From contig SFIY01000016.1 of the NCBI GenBank assembly GCA_004555205.1, positions 9,830-73,829 on the forward strand: a stretch of 64,000 bases of DNA. The letters are read 5' to 3'. Position numbers and translations under genes: made by a program. This DNA is from Clostridiales bacterium. Lineage in GTDB: Bacteria > Bacillota > Clostridia > Oscillospirales > Oscillospiraceae. Shown here piece after piece: positions 7,536 to 17,112 of this stretch (its first letter is position 1; each line of letters opens with the position of its first letter). The notes beneath the pieces are model-generated. The model was not told the origin of the DNA. It worked only from the letters and a program-made list of their open reading frames with translations, and ran no database searches.

Positions 7536-8354
7536 TTATTCGCCAAAAGGTTTTTCCAGCAGAGAAATATCCCGCAGATATTTGCGGAAATCGTTGCAGA
7601 AGGCCGCGTACTCGTAGCCGGTGCAGATACGCTCGTCCATGACCACGCCCAACGGCATCATCTTCTTGGTCAGATCGCCCTTGACATAGTTGGGCACCGG
7701 CTTGCCCATGCAGATAAACACGCTGGTGGTGCCGAACTCATAGCAATGGTGGTGGATGTAGCTGGTCTTAATCGAGGCCAGGTTGGTGATGAACATACTG
7801 GTGTGGAACGGGCTGAGGTCAATGATCTTGCGGGGCAGCAGGCCGTGCTTGTCCAGATGATACGCCAGCCAGACCACAAATCTGGGCAGGCCCGGTATGG
7901 AGAACATCATCCTGGCGAACTTGTCGGTGCTGTTGGACTGATGCGTGCCGGCATTGGCGCTGATGGCCTCGTTGATCTTGCGGTTGATGGTGAAAATCGT
8001 GTCCGACTTGTCCAGAAAGATCTTCAGCGTGGTTTCATCCGGCGTACCGTCGGCGCGCTTTTTCAAAATCACGAACGACACGCAAAAATGATTGCGCTCG
8101 TAGATCTTGCAGTTCATGACGAAGTAATTCAGCTTGGGATTTTCCAGCACCGCCTTATAATAGGCGGCAATAATGACCGCCATATGGTTGATCCGCATGC
8201 CTTCACGGCGCTTGGTGCGGATATACTCCTTGATAAGCTCCTCGTCGATATTCTCGGTGATGGTATTCTGCGCATCATAGCGCTTGGGCATGATATAGGG
8301 AATCGCCGCCACAATGGGGGGAAGGTCCTTCACTCTCTTTCCGTCAGGGCGCAT
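7536..8354 (-). CDS. Stand-alone 2-oxoacid dehydrogenase E2 catalytic-domain-like protein
   Basis: 272 residues from the ATG at 8354 (AGGA Shine-Dalgarno upstream). It resembles the trimeric CAT/E2 acyltransferase fold without lipoyl or E1-binding domains. The C-terminal pattern MPLGVVMDERICTGYEYAAF sits where E2 enzymes have the D-H-R-x-x-D-G active-site motif, and FGTTSVFICMG resembles the preceding strand. The catalytic His position is Glu and the Asp is Thr, so classical acyl transfer is doubtful. There is no pyruvate-dehydrogenase-type neighbour; the gene has its own promoter and terminator. The reaction is unknown; fold-level assignment only. Confidence 0.6.
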   Translation of the reverse strand: MRPDGKRVKDLPPIVAAIPYIMPKRYDAQNTITENIDEELIKEYIRTKRREGMRINHMAVIIAAYYKAVLENPKLNYFVMNCKIYERNHFCVSFVILKKRADGTPDETTLKIFLDKSDTIFTINRKINEAISANAGTHQSNSTDKFARMMFSIPGLPRFVVWLAYHLDKHGLLPRKIIDLSPFHTSMFITNLASIKTSYIHHHCYEFGTTSVFICMGKPVPNYVKGDLTKKMMPLGVVMDERICTGYEYAAFCNDFRKYLRDISLLEKPFGE

Positions 8355-8388
8355 GGAAGTTTCCTCGTTTCTTTTGTTTAATGGGTTT

Positions 8389-8417
8389 ATTATACGGTAT
8401 CTGCACCTCAATTGCAA
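8389..8417 (-). promoter_or_regulatory. Promoter of the E2-like gene
   Basis: Minus-strand TTGCAA (8412-8417), 17-nt spacer, consensus TATAAT (8389-8394). Confidence 0.75.
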
Positions 8418-8434
8418 CGGTGCATTTTTTATCC

Positions 8435-8463
8435 TTTACCTTTTGCCGTGGATTTGATATAAT
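8435..8463 (+). promoter_or_regulatory. Promoter of the recJ-rel operon
   Basis: TTTACC (8435-8440), 17-nt spacer, TATAAT (8458-8463); divergent from the promoter at 8389-8417. Confidence 0.6.
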
Positions 8464-8506
8464 AGAGTATTATAGTATATGTAAGTGAAGGGAGGTGACC
8501 GCCGGG

Positions 8507-10603
8507 ATGAAGTTTCGGAACTGGAATATAGCGGATGCGCCGCGCCATGCGGTGGAACGATTGATGACGGCGGGCTACCCTTACCTGGTGTCCTGTGTGC
8601 TGGCCAGTCGGGGCATCGAGGAGGAAACAGAGGCGGCAGCCTTTTTGGAATGTGAGTCCACACTGGCCCATTCCCCCTTTCTCATGCGCGACATGGCCGC
8701 GGCGGCGGAGCGTACCAGCCGGGCACTGGACGCCGGGGAAAAGATCGCCGTTTTCGGCGACTACGATGTGGACGGCATTACCGCCACGGTCATACTGGTG
8801 GACTATCTGCGCTCCCGTGGCGCGGATGTGATGCACTACATCCCTCGCCGCATCGAGGACGGCTACGGCTTGAGTGAGGATGCCATACGCAGTCTGCATG
8901 ACAGGGGCGTGCGTCTGTTGATTACGGTGGACTGCGGCATTACCGGCGTGGACGAGGTGGCCTTTGCCAACTCGCTGGGCATGGATGTGGTCATCACCGA
9001 CCACCACGAATGTAAGGATGTGCTGCCCGATGCCGTGGCCGTGGTGGACCCTCATCGCAGCGATTGCGATTATCCCTTTAAGCATCTGGCCGGCTGCGGC
9101 GTGGCACTGAAGCTGGTGCTGGCTTTGGGCGGCGCCGACCGGGAGGAGGCATTGTTTGCCCGCTACTGTACGCTGGCCGCCATCGGCACGGTGGCGGATG
9201 TGATGCAGATGTCCGGCGAAAACCGCACCATCGTCTCCCGGGGTCTGGCTTCCATTGACCGCTCCGATTTCATCGGCCTGCATGCGCTGCTGCGTGAGTC
9301 CGGTCTTGGCGACAAGGACATTTCTTCCGTGCAGATCGGCTTCGTGCTGGCACCGCGCATCAATGCCGCCGGCCGCATGGGCGCGGCGGATAAGGCGGCC
9401 GACCTGCTGCTGTGCGACGATCCTGTGTTGGCGGAGGAGCTGGCAAAGGAGCTTTGCGCGCTCAACCGTGAGCGGCAGAATGTGGAGCAGTCCATCTACT
9501 CCCAGGCGCTGGAGCTGATCGGAAAAATGCCCGAATCCCAGCGCAATGCGCTGGTGCTCTCCTCGTCGGAATGGCACCAGGGCGTGGTGGGCATCGTTGC
9601 CTCACGCTTAAGTGAAAAATTCTCCTGTCCCAGCTTTATGATCCATCTGAACGGCGATATCGGGAAAGGCTCATGCCGCAGTTGGGGCGGCTTCAACCTG
9701 TTTGCCGCGCTGGATGCCTGTTCCGACCTGCTGCTGGGCTTCGGCGGCCACGAGCTGGCGGCAGGCTTCACCATTCAGGAGGAAAACATCCCCGCTTTCC
9801 GTGAGCGGATGAACCGATATGTCCGCACCCATTGCGGCGAGGGCGTTCCCGTCTCTTCGCTGGACATTGATGTGTCCATCGATAAGCCGGCGCGGGTGAC
9901 GCTGGCCGAGGTGGAGGCCCTCAGCGCACTGGAGCCCTACGGTGCGGGGAATAACCGCCCTGTGTTCTGTCTGCGCGGCGCTACATTGGAGCGGGCGCAG
10001 AATGTGGGCCAAAACCGCCATCTCAAGCTGCGTCTGAGCAAGGGCAACGCCCAGTTTGAGGGCATCTTTTTCTCCGCCACGGCGGAGAACTGCGGCTGTG
10101 CGGTGGGTTCTCGTGTGGATGCTGCCTTCTACCTGCAGGTCAACGAATTTCGCAGCAATCGCACCGTCCAGATGCAGATGGTGGATATTCGCCCCTCCCT
10201 CTCCGCCAGTTTTCGTGAAAGCGGCACCCTTGCGCTGCTGGAAAAGTGCTTGCAAAACCAGCATTTGACCGTGAAGGAGGCCTCGCGCCTGCTGCCCGGC
10301 CGTGAACAGTGCGTCCGCGCCTGGCGCGCGTTGGAGCGCTGCACCTCCGGCAAGCCGTTATGCACCGCTTACCTGCCGCTGCTGCGCCAAATCAGCGCTG
10401 AGCTCGGCGGTACGGAGCCGTTTTTGCGCGCGGCGCTGTGTCTGGAGATTTTTGCCGAGCGGGGCCTGCTGCAATTGACACATCAGGGCAGCGATATTAC
10501 GCTGACAATGGACCGTCAGGACAGGAAAGTCAATTTGGCGGATTCTGTCTACATCCGCACTCTGCAGAATATTCTCGATGCGAAAGGAGGCGGCGCGGTG
10601 TGA
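8507..10603 (+). CDS. recJ: Single-stranded-DNA-specific exonuclease RecJ
   Basis: 698 residues. RecJ degrades ssDNA 5' to 3' in RecF-type recombination and mismatch/base-excision repair. DHH phosphoesterase motifs are present: FGDYDVDGITA (about 83-93), ITVDCGITG, VITDHHEC (DHH near 165) and the DHHA1 motif GGHELAAGF. An OB-type domain follows (around FEGIFFSATAENCG). A C-terminal extension of about 130 residues (from about 570) lies beyond the bacterial core, as in other Clostridia. An in-frame GTG at 8495 overlaps the GGAGGTGA Shine-Dalgarno, so the ATG at 8507 is preferred. Overlaps rel by 4 bases. Confidence 0.93.
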   Translation: MKFRNWNIADAPRHAVERLMTAGYPYLVSCVLASRGIEEETEAAAFLECESTLAHSPFLMRDMAAAAERTSRALDAGEKIAVFGDYDVDGITATVILVDYLRSRGADVMHYIPRRIEDGYGLSEDAIRSLHDRGVRLLITVDCGITGVDEVAFANSLGMDVVITDHHECKDVLPDAVAVVDPHRSDCDYPFKHLAGCGVALKLVLALGGADREEALFARYCTLAAIGTVADVMQMSGENRTIVSRGLASIDRSDFIGLHALLRESGLGDKDISSVQIGFVLAPRINAAGRMGAADKAADLLLCDDPVLAEELAKELCALNRERQNVEQSIYSQALELIGKMPESQRNALVLSSSEWHQGVVGIVASRLSEKFSCPSFMIHLNGDIGKGSCRSWGGFNLFAALDACSDLLLGFGGHELAAGFTIQEENIPAFRERMNRYVRTHCGEGVPVSSLDIDVSIDKPARVTLAEVEALSALEPYGAGNNRPVFCLRGATLERAQNVGQNRHLKLRLSKGNAQFEGIFFSATAENCGCAVGSRVDAAFYLQVNEFRSNRTVQMQMVDIRPSLSASFRESGTLALLEKCLQNQHLTVKEASRLLPGREQCVRAWRALERCTSGKPLCTAYLPLLRQISAELGGTEPFLRAALCLEIFAERGLLQLTHQGSDITLTMDRQDRKVNLADSVYIRTLQNILDAKGGGAV

Positions 10604-12804
10604 CACCGAATGAAATGTATGATCGGCTGGAGCAAACCATTCGCAGCTATAATCCCAGCGCGAATTTTGCGCAGATCCGTGCGGCGTTTGACTATGCCTG
10701 CAGCGCCCATAAGGACCAGCGCCGGAAGGACGGCTCGCCCTATGTGACCCACCCGCTGGCGGTGGCGCAGATTCTTGCCGAGGAGCTGCATCTGGACAGC
10801 GAGTCCATTGAGGCCGCCCTGCTCCACGATACCATCGAGGACACTGCCGTTACCCATGAAGATGTGGCCCGTCTGTTTTCCCCCACCGTGGCAGATCTGG
10901 TGGAGGGCGTCAGCAAGCTGACCCGCGTGAAGTTTACCACCAAGGAAGAGGAGCAGATGGAAAATCTGCGCAAGATGCTGCTTGCCATGAGCAAGGACAT
11001 CCGCGTCATTCTTATCAAGATCGCCGACCGGCTGCACAATATGCGCACCATGGAGTATCAGACCCCTGCCAAGCAGAAGCAGAAGTCCTTTGAGACCATG
11101 GAGATCTATGCCCCTCTTGCCCACCGTTTGGGTATGCAGAAGATGAAGTGGGAGCTGGAGGATCTGAGCCTGAAGTATCTCGACCCCATCGGTTGGCGGG
11201 AAATTACGGAGGCTCTGGACGAAAAGGCGGCGGAGTATGACGGCTTTATGGCCACCATCCACCGCCAGATCACGGAGCGTCTGAATGAGGCGGGCATCAA
11301 GGCCCGTGTCAGCGGCCGCATGAAGCACCCCTACAGCATCTACCGCAAGATGTATGCGCAAAACAAGGACCTGGACGATGTGTTCGACCTGTTTGCCTTT
11401 CGCGTGATCGTGGATACGGTGTTTGACTGCTACAATGTGCTGGGCATCGTGCACGATCTGTATAAGCCCATTCTGGGCCGCTTCAAGGATTATATCGGCA
11501 CGCCAAAGCCCAATATGTACCAAAGCCTGCACACCACGGTCATGGGCGATAACGCCATCCCCTTCGAGGTGCAGATCCGCACCCAGGAGATGCACGAAAT
11601 CGCCGAATACGGCATTGCCGCCCACTGGAAGTACAAGCAGAACGGTCAGGGCAGCGGTGACGAGGGCAGCTATGAGTGGGTGCGCCGTCTGCTGGAAAAC
11701 CAGGAGGGCGCCGACGCCGAGGACTTTATCCACTCGCTGAAGGTGGATATGTTCGCCGACGAGGTGTTCGTCTTTACGCCGCAGGGCGATGTGATCAACC
11801 TGCCGGCCGGCGCTACCCCCATCGACTTTGCCTACACCATCCACTCCGCCGTGGGCAATCATATGGTGGCCGCCAAGGTCAACGGCCGCATCGTGCAGTA
11901 CGATTACCGCCTGCAAAACGGCGACTTTGTGGAGGTCATCACTTCCCAGAGTGCGCACGGCCCCAGCCGCGACTGGATCAAGATCGCCCGCTCCAGCAAT
12001 GCCCGCAGCAAGATCCGTCAGTGGTTCAAGAGGGAAAAGCGCGATGAAAACATTGTCAACGGCCGCGCCTCCTTCGAGGCGGAGCTGAAGCGCTGCGGCG
12101 TGTCGCTGAAGGAACTGACCAATGAAGAAAACCTGCCCGCCGTGCTCAAGCGCCTGGCCTATAATAATCTGGACGATATGTATGCCGCCATCGGCTACGG
12201 CGGCGTCACTTCGCTGAAGCTGGTGGGCAGACTGCGCGAGGAGATCCAGCGCATTATCCAGCAGCACCAGGCAGAGCGCCAGGCGGTGGTGCCCGTCAAG
12301 GACCAGCCGGAGATCATGCGTCCCGCCGTGCCGAAGCGCAGCAAGGGTGAGCACGGCATCGTGGTGGAGGGGCTGAGCAACTGTCTGGTCAAATTTTCCA
12401 AATGCTGCACGCCTGTGCCCGGCGACGACATCGTCGGTTTCATTACCCGCGGCTACGGCGTATCCGTCCACCGCAGCGACTGTCCCAATGCCGATCCTGC
12501 CCGGCGCAGTCCCCTTGAAGCGGGCCGCTGGATCAAGGTCAGCTGGGCCGACAAGATCACCGAGACCTACCGCACCACCCTGCAGGTGGTGGCCAAGGAC
12601 CGCATCAATCTGATCGTGGATATTTCCACCGTCCTCTCCAGCACCAAGACCCATGTGTCCTCGCTCAATGCCCGCAGTACCCCTGACGGCTTTGCGCTGA
12701 TTTCGCTGGATGTGGATGTGGCAGGCGGCGACCAGTTGCAGACGGTCATCCGCCGCATTGAACAGATTTCCGGCGTGATGCATGTCACCCGTCCTGCCGG
12801 CTGA
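10600..12804 (+). CDS. rel: Bifunctional (p)ppGpp synthetase/hydrolase (Rel)
   Basis: 734 residues from the GTG at 10600, which overlaps the recJ stop (GTGA) and has AAAGGAGG nine bases upstream. Domain order: HD hydrolase (HKDQRRKDGSPYVTHPLAVA, catalytic LLHDTIEDT), synthetase (HRLGMQKMKWELEDLSLKYL, KHPYSIYRKM, GRFKDYIGTPKPNMYQSLHT), TGS (VFVFTPQGDVINLPAGATPIDFAY), zinc-finger/helical region with CCTPVPGDDIVGFITRG, and a C-terminal ACT domain. Both active sites look intact, so it should make and destroy the stringent-response alarmone at the ribosome. Another open frame continues 5' into recJ but lacks a plausible start signal. Confidence 0.95.
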   Translation: MTPNEMYDRLEQTIRSYNPSANFAQIRAAFDYACSAHKDQRRKDGSPYVTHPLAVAQILAEELHLDSESIEAALLHDTIEDTAVTHEDVARLFSPTVADLVEGVSKLTRVKFTTKEEEQMENLRKMLLAMSKDIRVILIKIADRLHNMRTMEYQTPAKQKQKSFETMEIYAPLAHRLGMQKMKWELEDLSLKYLDPIGWREITEALDEKAAEYDGFMATIHRQITERLNEAGIKARVSGRMKHPYSIYRKMYAQNKDLDDVFDLFAFRVIVDTVFDCYNVLGIVHDLYKPILGRFKDYIGTPKPNMYQSLHTTVMGDNAIPFEVQIRTQEMHEIAEYGIAAHWKYKQNGQGSGDEGSYEWVRRLLENQEGADAEDFIHSLKVDMFADEVFVFTPQGDVINLPAGATPIDFAYTIHSAVGNHMVAAKVNGRIVQYDYRLQNGDFVEVITSQSAHGPSRDWIKIARSSNARSKIRQWFKREKRDENIVNGRASFEAELKRCGVSLKELTNEENLPAVLKRLAYNNLDDMYAAIGYGGVTSLKLVGRLREEIQRIIQQHQAERQAVVPVKDQPEIMRPAVPKRSKGEHGIVVEGLSNCLVKFSKCCTPVPGDDIVGFITRGYGVSVHRSDCPNADPARRSPLEAGRWIKVSWADKITETYRTTLQVVAKDRINLIVDISTVLSSTKTHVSSLNARSTPDGFALISLDVDVAGGDQLQTVIRRIEQISGVMHVTRPAG

Positions 12805-12876
12805 AAAGTCCGTTTTTCGACGCAATATACTGCCGTTTTGACACATTATATTAAATACGATAAAGGAGAGAACACC

Positions 12877-13323
12877 ATGAGAGCAGTGCTTACCCGCGTG
12901 AAACACGCATCCGTCACCATTGACGGCCAGGTCAAAGGCCGGATCGGCGAGGGATTCCTTATTCTGCTGGGCGTGACCCACGATGACACCGAGGCGCAGG
13001 CTGTGAAGCTGGCCGACAAGCTGACCTCCCTGCGTATTTTCGAGGATGAGGATGGCAAGATGAACCGGGGCCTGGAGGTGGTCAACGGCGAGATCCTGGT
13101 GGTGTCCCAGTTTACCCTGTACGGCAACTGCAAGAAGGGACGCCGCCCCGATTTTCTGGCGGCCGCCCGTCCCGAAATTGCCATTCCTCTGTACGAGAAA
13201 TTCGTCGCCGTGTGCCGCGACAAGGGCTTCCATGTGGAAACCGGTGAGTTCGGCGCCTATATGGAGGTGGAATCCCTCAATGACGGCCCGCTGACGCTGG
13301 TCGTTGACACCGATCAACTGTAA
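12877..13323 (+). CDS. dtd: D-aminoacyl-tRNA deacylase
   Basis: 148 residues, typical length. Dtd removes D-amino acids (and Gly) mischarged on tRNA. The family motifs SQFTLYGNCKKGRRPDF (about 77-93) and the C-terminal Gly-cisPro-type motif NDGPLTL (near 137) are present. ATG at 12877 has AAAGGAGAG eight bases upstream; the longer open frame starting at 12838 lacks a ribosome-binding site. A TTGACA at 12838-12843 lies upstream but no good -10 is at the right distance. Ends two bases before the Shine-Dalgarno of the next gene, so co-transcription with 13334 and hemZ is likely. Confidence 0.96.
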   Translation: MRAVLTRVKHASVTIDGQVKGRIGEGFLILLGVTHDDTEAQAVKLADKLTSLRIFEDEDGKMNRGLEVVNGEILVVSQFTLYGNCKKGRRPDFLAAARPEIAIPLYEKFVAVCRDKGFHVETGEFGAYMEVESLNDGPLTLVVDTDQL

Positions 13324-13333
13324 GGAGAGCGAT

Positions 13334-13948
13334 ATGAAAATTGATACCATGATGGTCGGTCCCATTATGACCAACTGCTATTTGCTGCAGGATGAAAAAG
13401 CCGCCGTCTGCGCGCTGATCGACCCGGGCGACGACGCCAAGCAGGTGGAGACGATGGTGGACAACTCCGGTTGTACCCTGCAGTATATCCTGCTGACTCA
13501 CGGTCATTTCGACCATTGCAGCGCCGTGCGTCCCCTGCTGGAAAAGTACGATGTGCCCGTCTATATCCACCGGGCCGACGCCACCGACCGGCAGGGTCAC
13601 GACCTGATGTTCCAACGTGTGGACGAGCAGCACCAGCGCTACTATGACGAGGGCGATACACTGACGCTGGGCGAGCTGACTATCCGCGTGATGCACACGC
13701 CGGGCCACTCCAAGGGGTCGGTCTGTCTGGTGGTAAACGATGTGATTTTCGCCGGCGACACCCTGTTCCGCGCCTCCTGCGGCCGCACCGACTTCCCCGG
13801 CGGCGACTACCGCGAAATGCTGGCCTCTCTGGCGCGGCTGGGTCGGATGGAGGGCAACTTCCATGTTTACTCCGGCCATGAAAGCGACACGGAGCTGGAC
13901 TATGAGCGCCGTGTGAACCCCTATATGAAGCAGGGAATGTCCTTATGA
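13334..13948 (+). CDS. MBL-fold metallo-hydrolase (glyoxalase II-like)
   Basis: 204 residues with the complete metal ligand set of glyoxalase-II-like MBL proteins: THGHFDHCS (HxHxDH, near 56-62), HTPGHSKGS (His near 130), GDTLF (Asp near 149) and SGHE (His near 188). Likely a small cytosolic hydroxyacylglutathione-hydrolase-like enzyme of unknown substrate. ATG at 13334 follows GGAGAGCG that itself overlaps the dtd stop. Overlaps hemZ by four bases (ATGA). This dtd-MBL-hemZ order is common in Clostridia. Confidence 0.9.
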   Translation: MKIDTMMVGPIMTNCYLLQDEKAAVCALIDPGDDAKQVETMVDNSGCTLQYILLTHGHFDHCSAVRPLLEKYDVPVYIHRADATDRQGHDLMFQRVDEQHQRYYDEGDTLTLGELTIRVMHTPGHSKGSVCLVVNDVIFAGDTLFRASCGRTDFPGGDYREMLASLARLGRMEGNFHVYSGHESDTELDYERRVNPYMKQGMSL

Positions 13949-15417
13949 AGCTGATCTTCCGCGGTCATGATGACCGCTACGCCGTGGAGCAAAGTCTGCT
14001 GGCGTTTTTCCCCGACGAGCGTCCCGTCTATGACGGCGAGGACGACAACTGCGCGTGGGTAAACCTGTCCGAAGGCTCCGTCTATACCACCGCCACCACC
14101 AAAATCACCTATCGGGGCAAGACCGCACGGGGCGTTTCCCGCGAAGTAATTGACGATTCCATTGACGCATATGAAAAAGAACGGCTGCGCCAGAAGGCCG
14201 TGAAGCTGAGCTTTTTCAAGGCGGCCCGGGCGATTACCGGCGTGACGCCCTCCTGGGGTGCGCTGACGGGGATTCGCCCCGGCAAGCTGGCCGCGCGCTT
14301 TTTGGAGGAGGGCAAGTCCCCCCGTGCTGTGGACAGGATTCTCAGGGACACCTATTTCGTGTCTCCTGCCCGCCGCCGTCTGGCCATCGAAACGGCACAG
14401 GCCGGGCTGGCCGCCAAGGCGGAGCTGCAGCCCAACGATATCTCCCTCTACATCGGCATCCCCTTCTGCCCCACGCGCTGCGCCTACTGCAGCTTTGTAT
14501 CGGCATCGGTGGAAAAGTCCTTTGGCCTGATGGAGCCGTATCTGGACGCGCTGTGTCAGGAGATCACGGCGGCGGCGCAGATGGTGAGAGAGACCGGACT
14601 GCGCATCAAGTCCTTTTACATGGGCGGCGGTACGCCCACCACCCTTTCGGCGCAGCAGATGGACCGTCTGCTGACCCATCTGAACGAACAGTTTGACCTG
14701 AGCGGCTGCGCGGAATACTGCATCGAGGCCGGTCGGCCCGATACCATCACCCGCGAAAAGCTGCAGGTGCTGCTGGATCACGGCGCCGACCGCATCAGCG
14801 TCAATCCCCAGACGCTGGAGGACCATGTGCTGCGGGCCATCGGGCGCAAGCACACCGCCAAGGATATTGAAGACACCATGGCGCTGGCCTTGTCCATGGG
14901 CTTTGCCCATGTGAACATGGATCTGATCGCCGGGCTGCCCGAGGACACCCCGGCGGGCTTTCGCCGGACACTGGACAAGTGCCTTACCTACGGCGCGGAC
15001 AATATTACCGTTCACACGCTGAGTCTGAAAAAAGGCAGCCGCATTCTGCTGGAGGGACTGACCATCCCCTCCGCCGGGGAGGTGGCGCAGATGCTGGATT
15101 ATGCCAATCCCACCCTGCGCAGGGCCGGCTTCGCCCCCTACTATCTCTATCGCCAGAAGTATATGTCCGGCAGCTTTGAGAATGTAGGTTGGTGCATATC
15201 CGGCGCGGAGGGTTTGTATAATATTTACATCATGGAGGAGCTGCACAGCATCCTTTCACTGGGGGCAGGCGGCTCAACAAAGATGGTGGATCCCGCCGCG
15301 GGCCGCATTGAGCGTGTGTTCCACGCCAAATTCCCCAACGAATACATACAGCGCCCGGAAAAGATCGCCGCCAATCTGGCAGCCTTCCGCGCGTTTCATG
15401 AAAACAGGAAACCATAA
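13945..15417 (+). CDS. hemZ: Oxygen-independent coproporphyrinogen III dehydrogenase-like HemZ (radical SAM)
   Basis: 490 residues. Radical SAM core with cluster motif CPTRCAYCSF (about 173-182), the glycine motif YMGGGTPTTLS and EAGRPDTIT, matching the HemN/HemZ family. HemZ has an extra N-terminal region of about 150 residues, seen here, and a C-terminal segment without the HemN tail. Proposed role is coproporphyrinogen oxidation in anaerobic haem synthesis, but many HemZ in haem-less Clostridia are of uncertain function. ATGA overlap with the MBL gene. Confidence 0.93.
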   Translation: MKLIFRGHDDRYAVEQSLLAFFPDERPVYDGEDDNCAWVNLSEGSVYTTATTKITYRGKTARGVSREVIDDSIDAYEKERLRQKAVKLSFFKAARAITGVTPSWGALTGIRPGKLAARFLEEGKSPRAVDRILRDTYFVSPARRRLAIETAQAGLAAKAELQPNDISLYIGIPFCPTRCAYCSFVSASVEKSFGLMEPYLDALCQEITAAAQMVRETGLRIKSFYMGGGTPTTLSAQQMDRLLTHLNEQFDLSGCAEYCIEAGRPDTITREKLQVLLDHGADRISVNPQTLEDHVLRAIGRKHTAKDIEDTMALALSMGFAHVNMDLIAGLPEDTPAGFRRTLDKCLTYGADNITVHTLSLKKGSRILLEGLTIPSAGEVAQMLDYANPTLRRAGFAPYYLYRQKYMSGSFENVGWCISGAEGLYNIYIMEELHSILSLGAGGSTKMVDPAAGRIERVFHAKFPNEYIQRPEKIAANLAAFRAFHENRKP

Positions 15418-15423
15418 CACCCT

Positions 15424-15450
15424 CGCCCAAAATGCACTCCATTTTGGGCG
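15424..15450. repeat. Strong hairpin between hemZ and the flippase gene
   Basis: 11-bp perfect stem CGCCCAAAATG / CATTTTGGGCG with a 5-nt loop, 7 bases after the hemZ stop. No T-tract follows, so it may stabilise the hemZ mRNA 3' end or act as a weak or factor-assisted terminator. Confidence 0.6.
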
Positions 15451-15475
15451 AAATAACTGACAGGAGGTGACCGGA

Positions 15476-17062
15476 GTGGGCGGTACGGGTAAACAGAGCT
15501 TTATGGGCGGCGCGGCGCTGCTGACGCTTACGATGGTCATTACCAAGCTGATCGGCGCACTGTACAAAATTCCGGTGGCCAATCTGCTGGACAAAGAGGG
15601 TATGAGCGCCTTTTACGCCGCCTATAATATCTACAACCTGCTGTTGGTGGTTTCCACCGCCGGACTGCCGCTGGCTCTCTCCCGCCTGATCTCCGAAGCG
15701 GAGGCACTGGGACGCGAAAATCAGAAGCGGCGCGTGTTCCGCGTGACAAGCGCGCTGTTTTTGCTTTTGGGCATCGTATGCAGCGCGGTGATGTTCTTCC
15801 TGGCCGAGCCTCTGGCCGCCCTGCTGCACAACTCCATGGCCGTGGCGGCCATCCGTGTGCTGTCACCGGCGGTGCTGTTCGTGTGCGTGCTTTCCGCCGT
15901 GCGCGGCTACACCCAGGGACAGGGCAATATGCGTCCCACCGCGCTGAGCGAGATTATCGAATCCCTGACCAAGCTGATCGTGGGCATGGTGCTGGTCTGG
16001 TGGCTGCTGCAGCAGGGGTATCCTAAGCACATCGGCGCGGCCGGCGCCATTGCCGGCGTGACGGCGGGCACCTTCCTGGGCATGGTCACGCTGCTGGTCT
16101 ACCTGCTGCGCCGGCGCGGCTACCGCCGCAGCACCGACACCCCGCAGAGCAGACGCACCATTATGCGACGGCTGCTGTCCATCGGCGTGCCCATTACCGT
16201 CGGTGCGTGCGGCATGACCCTGCTGAACCTGCTGGATCAATCGCTGGTACAGGGCACGCTGCAAAATTCGCTGGGTTTGAGCGAGAGCGTGGCCACGGCG
16301 CTGTACGGCGAATACACCTATGCGGTGAATCTGTTTGCCCTGCCCACCGCGTTTATTTATCCCGTCACCATCAGCCTGATCCCCGCCATTACTGCGGCGC
16401 TGACACGACGCGACTACCGCGCGGCGCGGAGCCACACGGCCTCCGCCTTTCGCATGACGGCGCTGCTGGCGATCCCCGCAGGCGTGGGGCTGTCGGTTTT
16501 GGCCCGGCCCATTATGGACTTTCTCTACTTCGCCGTGCCCGACACGGCAGCCGCCGCCGCAGAGCACCTGCGCGTGTTGGGGTTTGCCAGTATTCTGGTG
16601 TGCTTCATGTCCATGACCAACGCCATCCTGCAGGCCTACGGCAGGGAGCGGATCCCCCTTTGGACGCTGATCGCCGGCGGCGTGATGAAGGTCGTGACCA
16701 ACTATTTGATGGTCGCCAACCCTGCCATCGGGATTCACGGCGCGCCGGTCAGCACCCTGTACTGCTACGCGCTGATCGTGCTGCTGAACCTGATCGCCAT
16801 CTGGCGCTGCGTGCCGGAGAAGCCGGATTATTTCCAGGTCTTTTGGCGGCCTGCGGCGGCTGCAGTCGTGATGGGCATTGGGGCGCGGTGTATTTACAAT
16901 ACGCTGTCCCTGGCAATGCCCGGCCGTATTGCCGTGATCATAACGGTCCTTTTGTCCGTGGTGATCTATGCCGTATTGGCCGTGGCACTGGGCGCTGTAA
17001 GGCGCGAGGATGTGGCAGGACTGCCAAAAGGTGAGAAAATCGCCCGTTTTCTGCGAAATTGA
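15476..17062 (+). CDS. SpoVB/MurJ-like polysaccharide flippase (MOP superfamily)
   Basis: About 528 residues with some 14 predicted membrane segments. It belongs to the MATE/MOP lipid-linked-precursor flippase family that includes SpoVB and YabM/YtgP. The start GKQSFMGGAALLTLTMVITKLIGALYKIPVANLL is typical of SpoVB-like proteins, and an R near LPLALSRLISEAEALG matches the family. It stands directly before mazG-hup-rqcP-yabP-yabQ-divIC, the position of yabM in Bacillus, supporting a cell-wall/spore-cortex role. GTG at 15476 is chosen because the GTG at 15467 lies inside the AGGAGGTGA Shine-Dalgarno. Confidence 0.87.
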   Translation: MGGTGKQSFMGGAALLTLTMVITKLIGALYKIPVANLLDKEGMSAFYAAYNIYNLLLVVSTAGLPLALSRLISEAEALGRENQKRRVFRVTSALFLLLGIVCSAVMFFLAEPLAALLHNSMAVAAIRVLSPAVLFVCVLSAVRGYTQGQGNMRPTALSEIIESLTKLIVGMVLVWWLLQQGYPKHIGAAGAIAGVTAGTFLGMVTLLVYLLRRRGYRRSTDTPQSRRTIMRRLLSIGVPITVGACGMTLLNLLDQSLVQGTLQNSLGLSESVATALYGEYTYAVNLFALPTAFIYPVTISLIPAITAALTRRDYRAARSHTASAFRMTALLAIPAGVGLSVLARPIMDFLYFAVPDTAAAAAEHLRVLGFASILVCFMSMTNAILQAYGRERIPLWTLIAGGVMKVVTNYLMVANPAIGIHGAPVSTLYCYALIVLLNLIAIWRCVPEKPDYFQVFWRPAAAAVVMGIGARCIYNTLSLAMPGRIAVIITVLLSVVIYAVLAVALGAVRREDVAGLPKGEKIARFLRN

Positions 17063-17112
17063 AGAAGTTTTTGTGCCGCAGGACGAAAAACCCTTGCAAT
17101 AGGAGAGTAAAT

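Noticed and set aside
7277..7546. 89-codon minus-strand ORF upstream of rnfC
   Set aside because: It spans a terminator and the rnf promoter, has no Shine-Dalgarno and a non-protein-like composition.
12838..12876. TTGACA upstream of dtd as a promoter
   Set aside because: No hexamer resembling a -10 occurs 16-18 bases downstream; dtd may have another start or be read through from rel.
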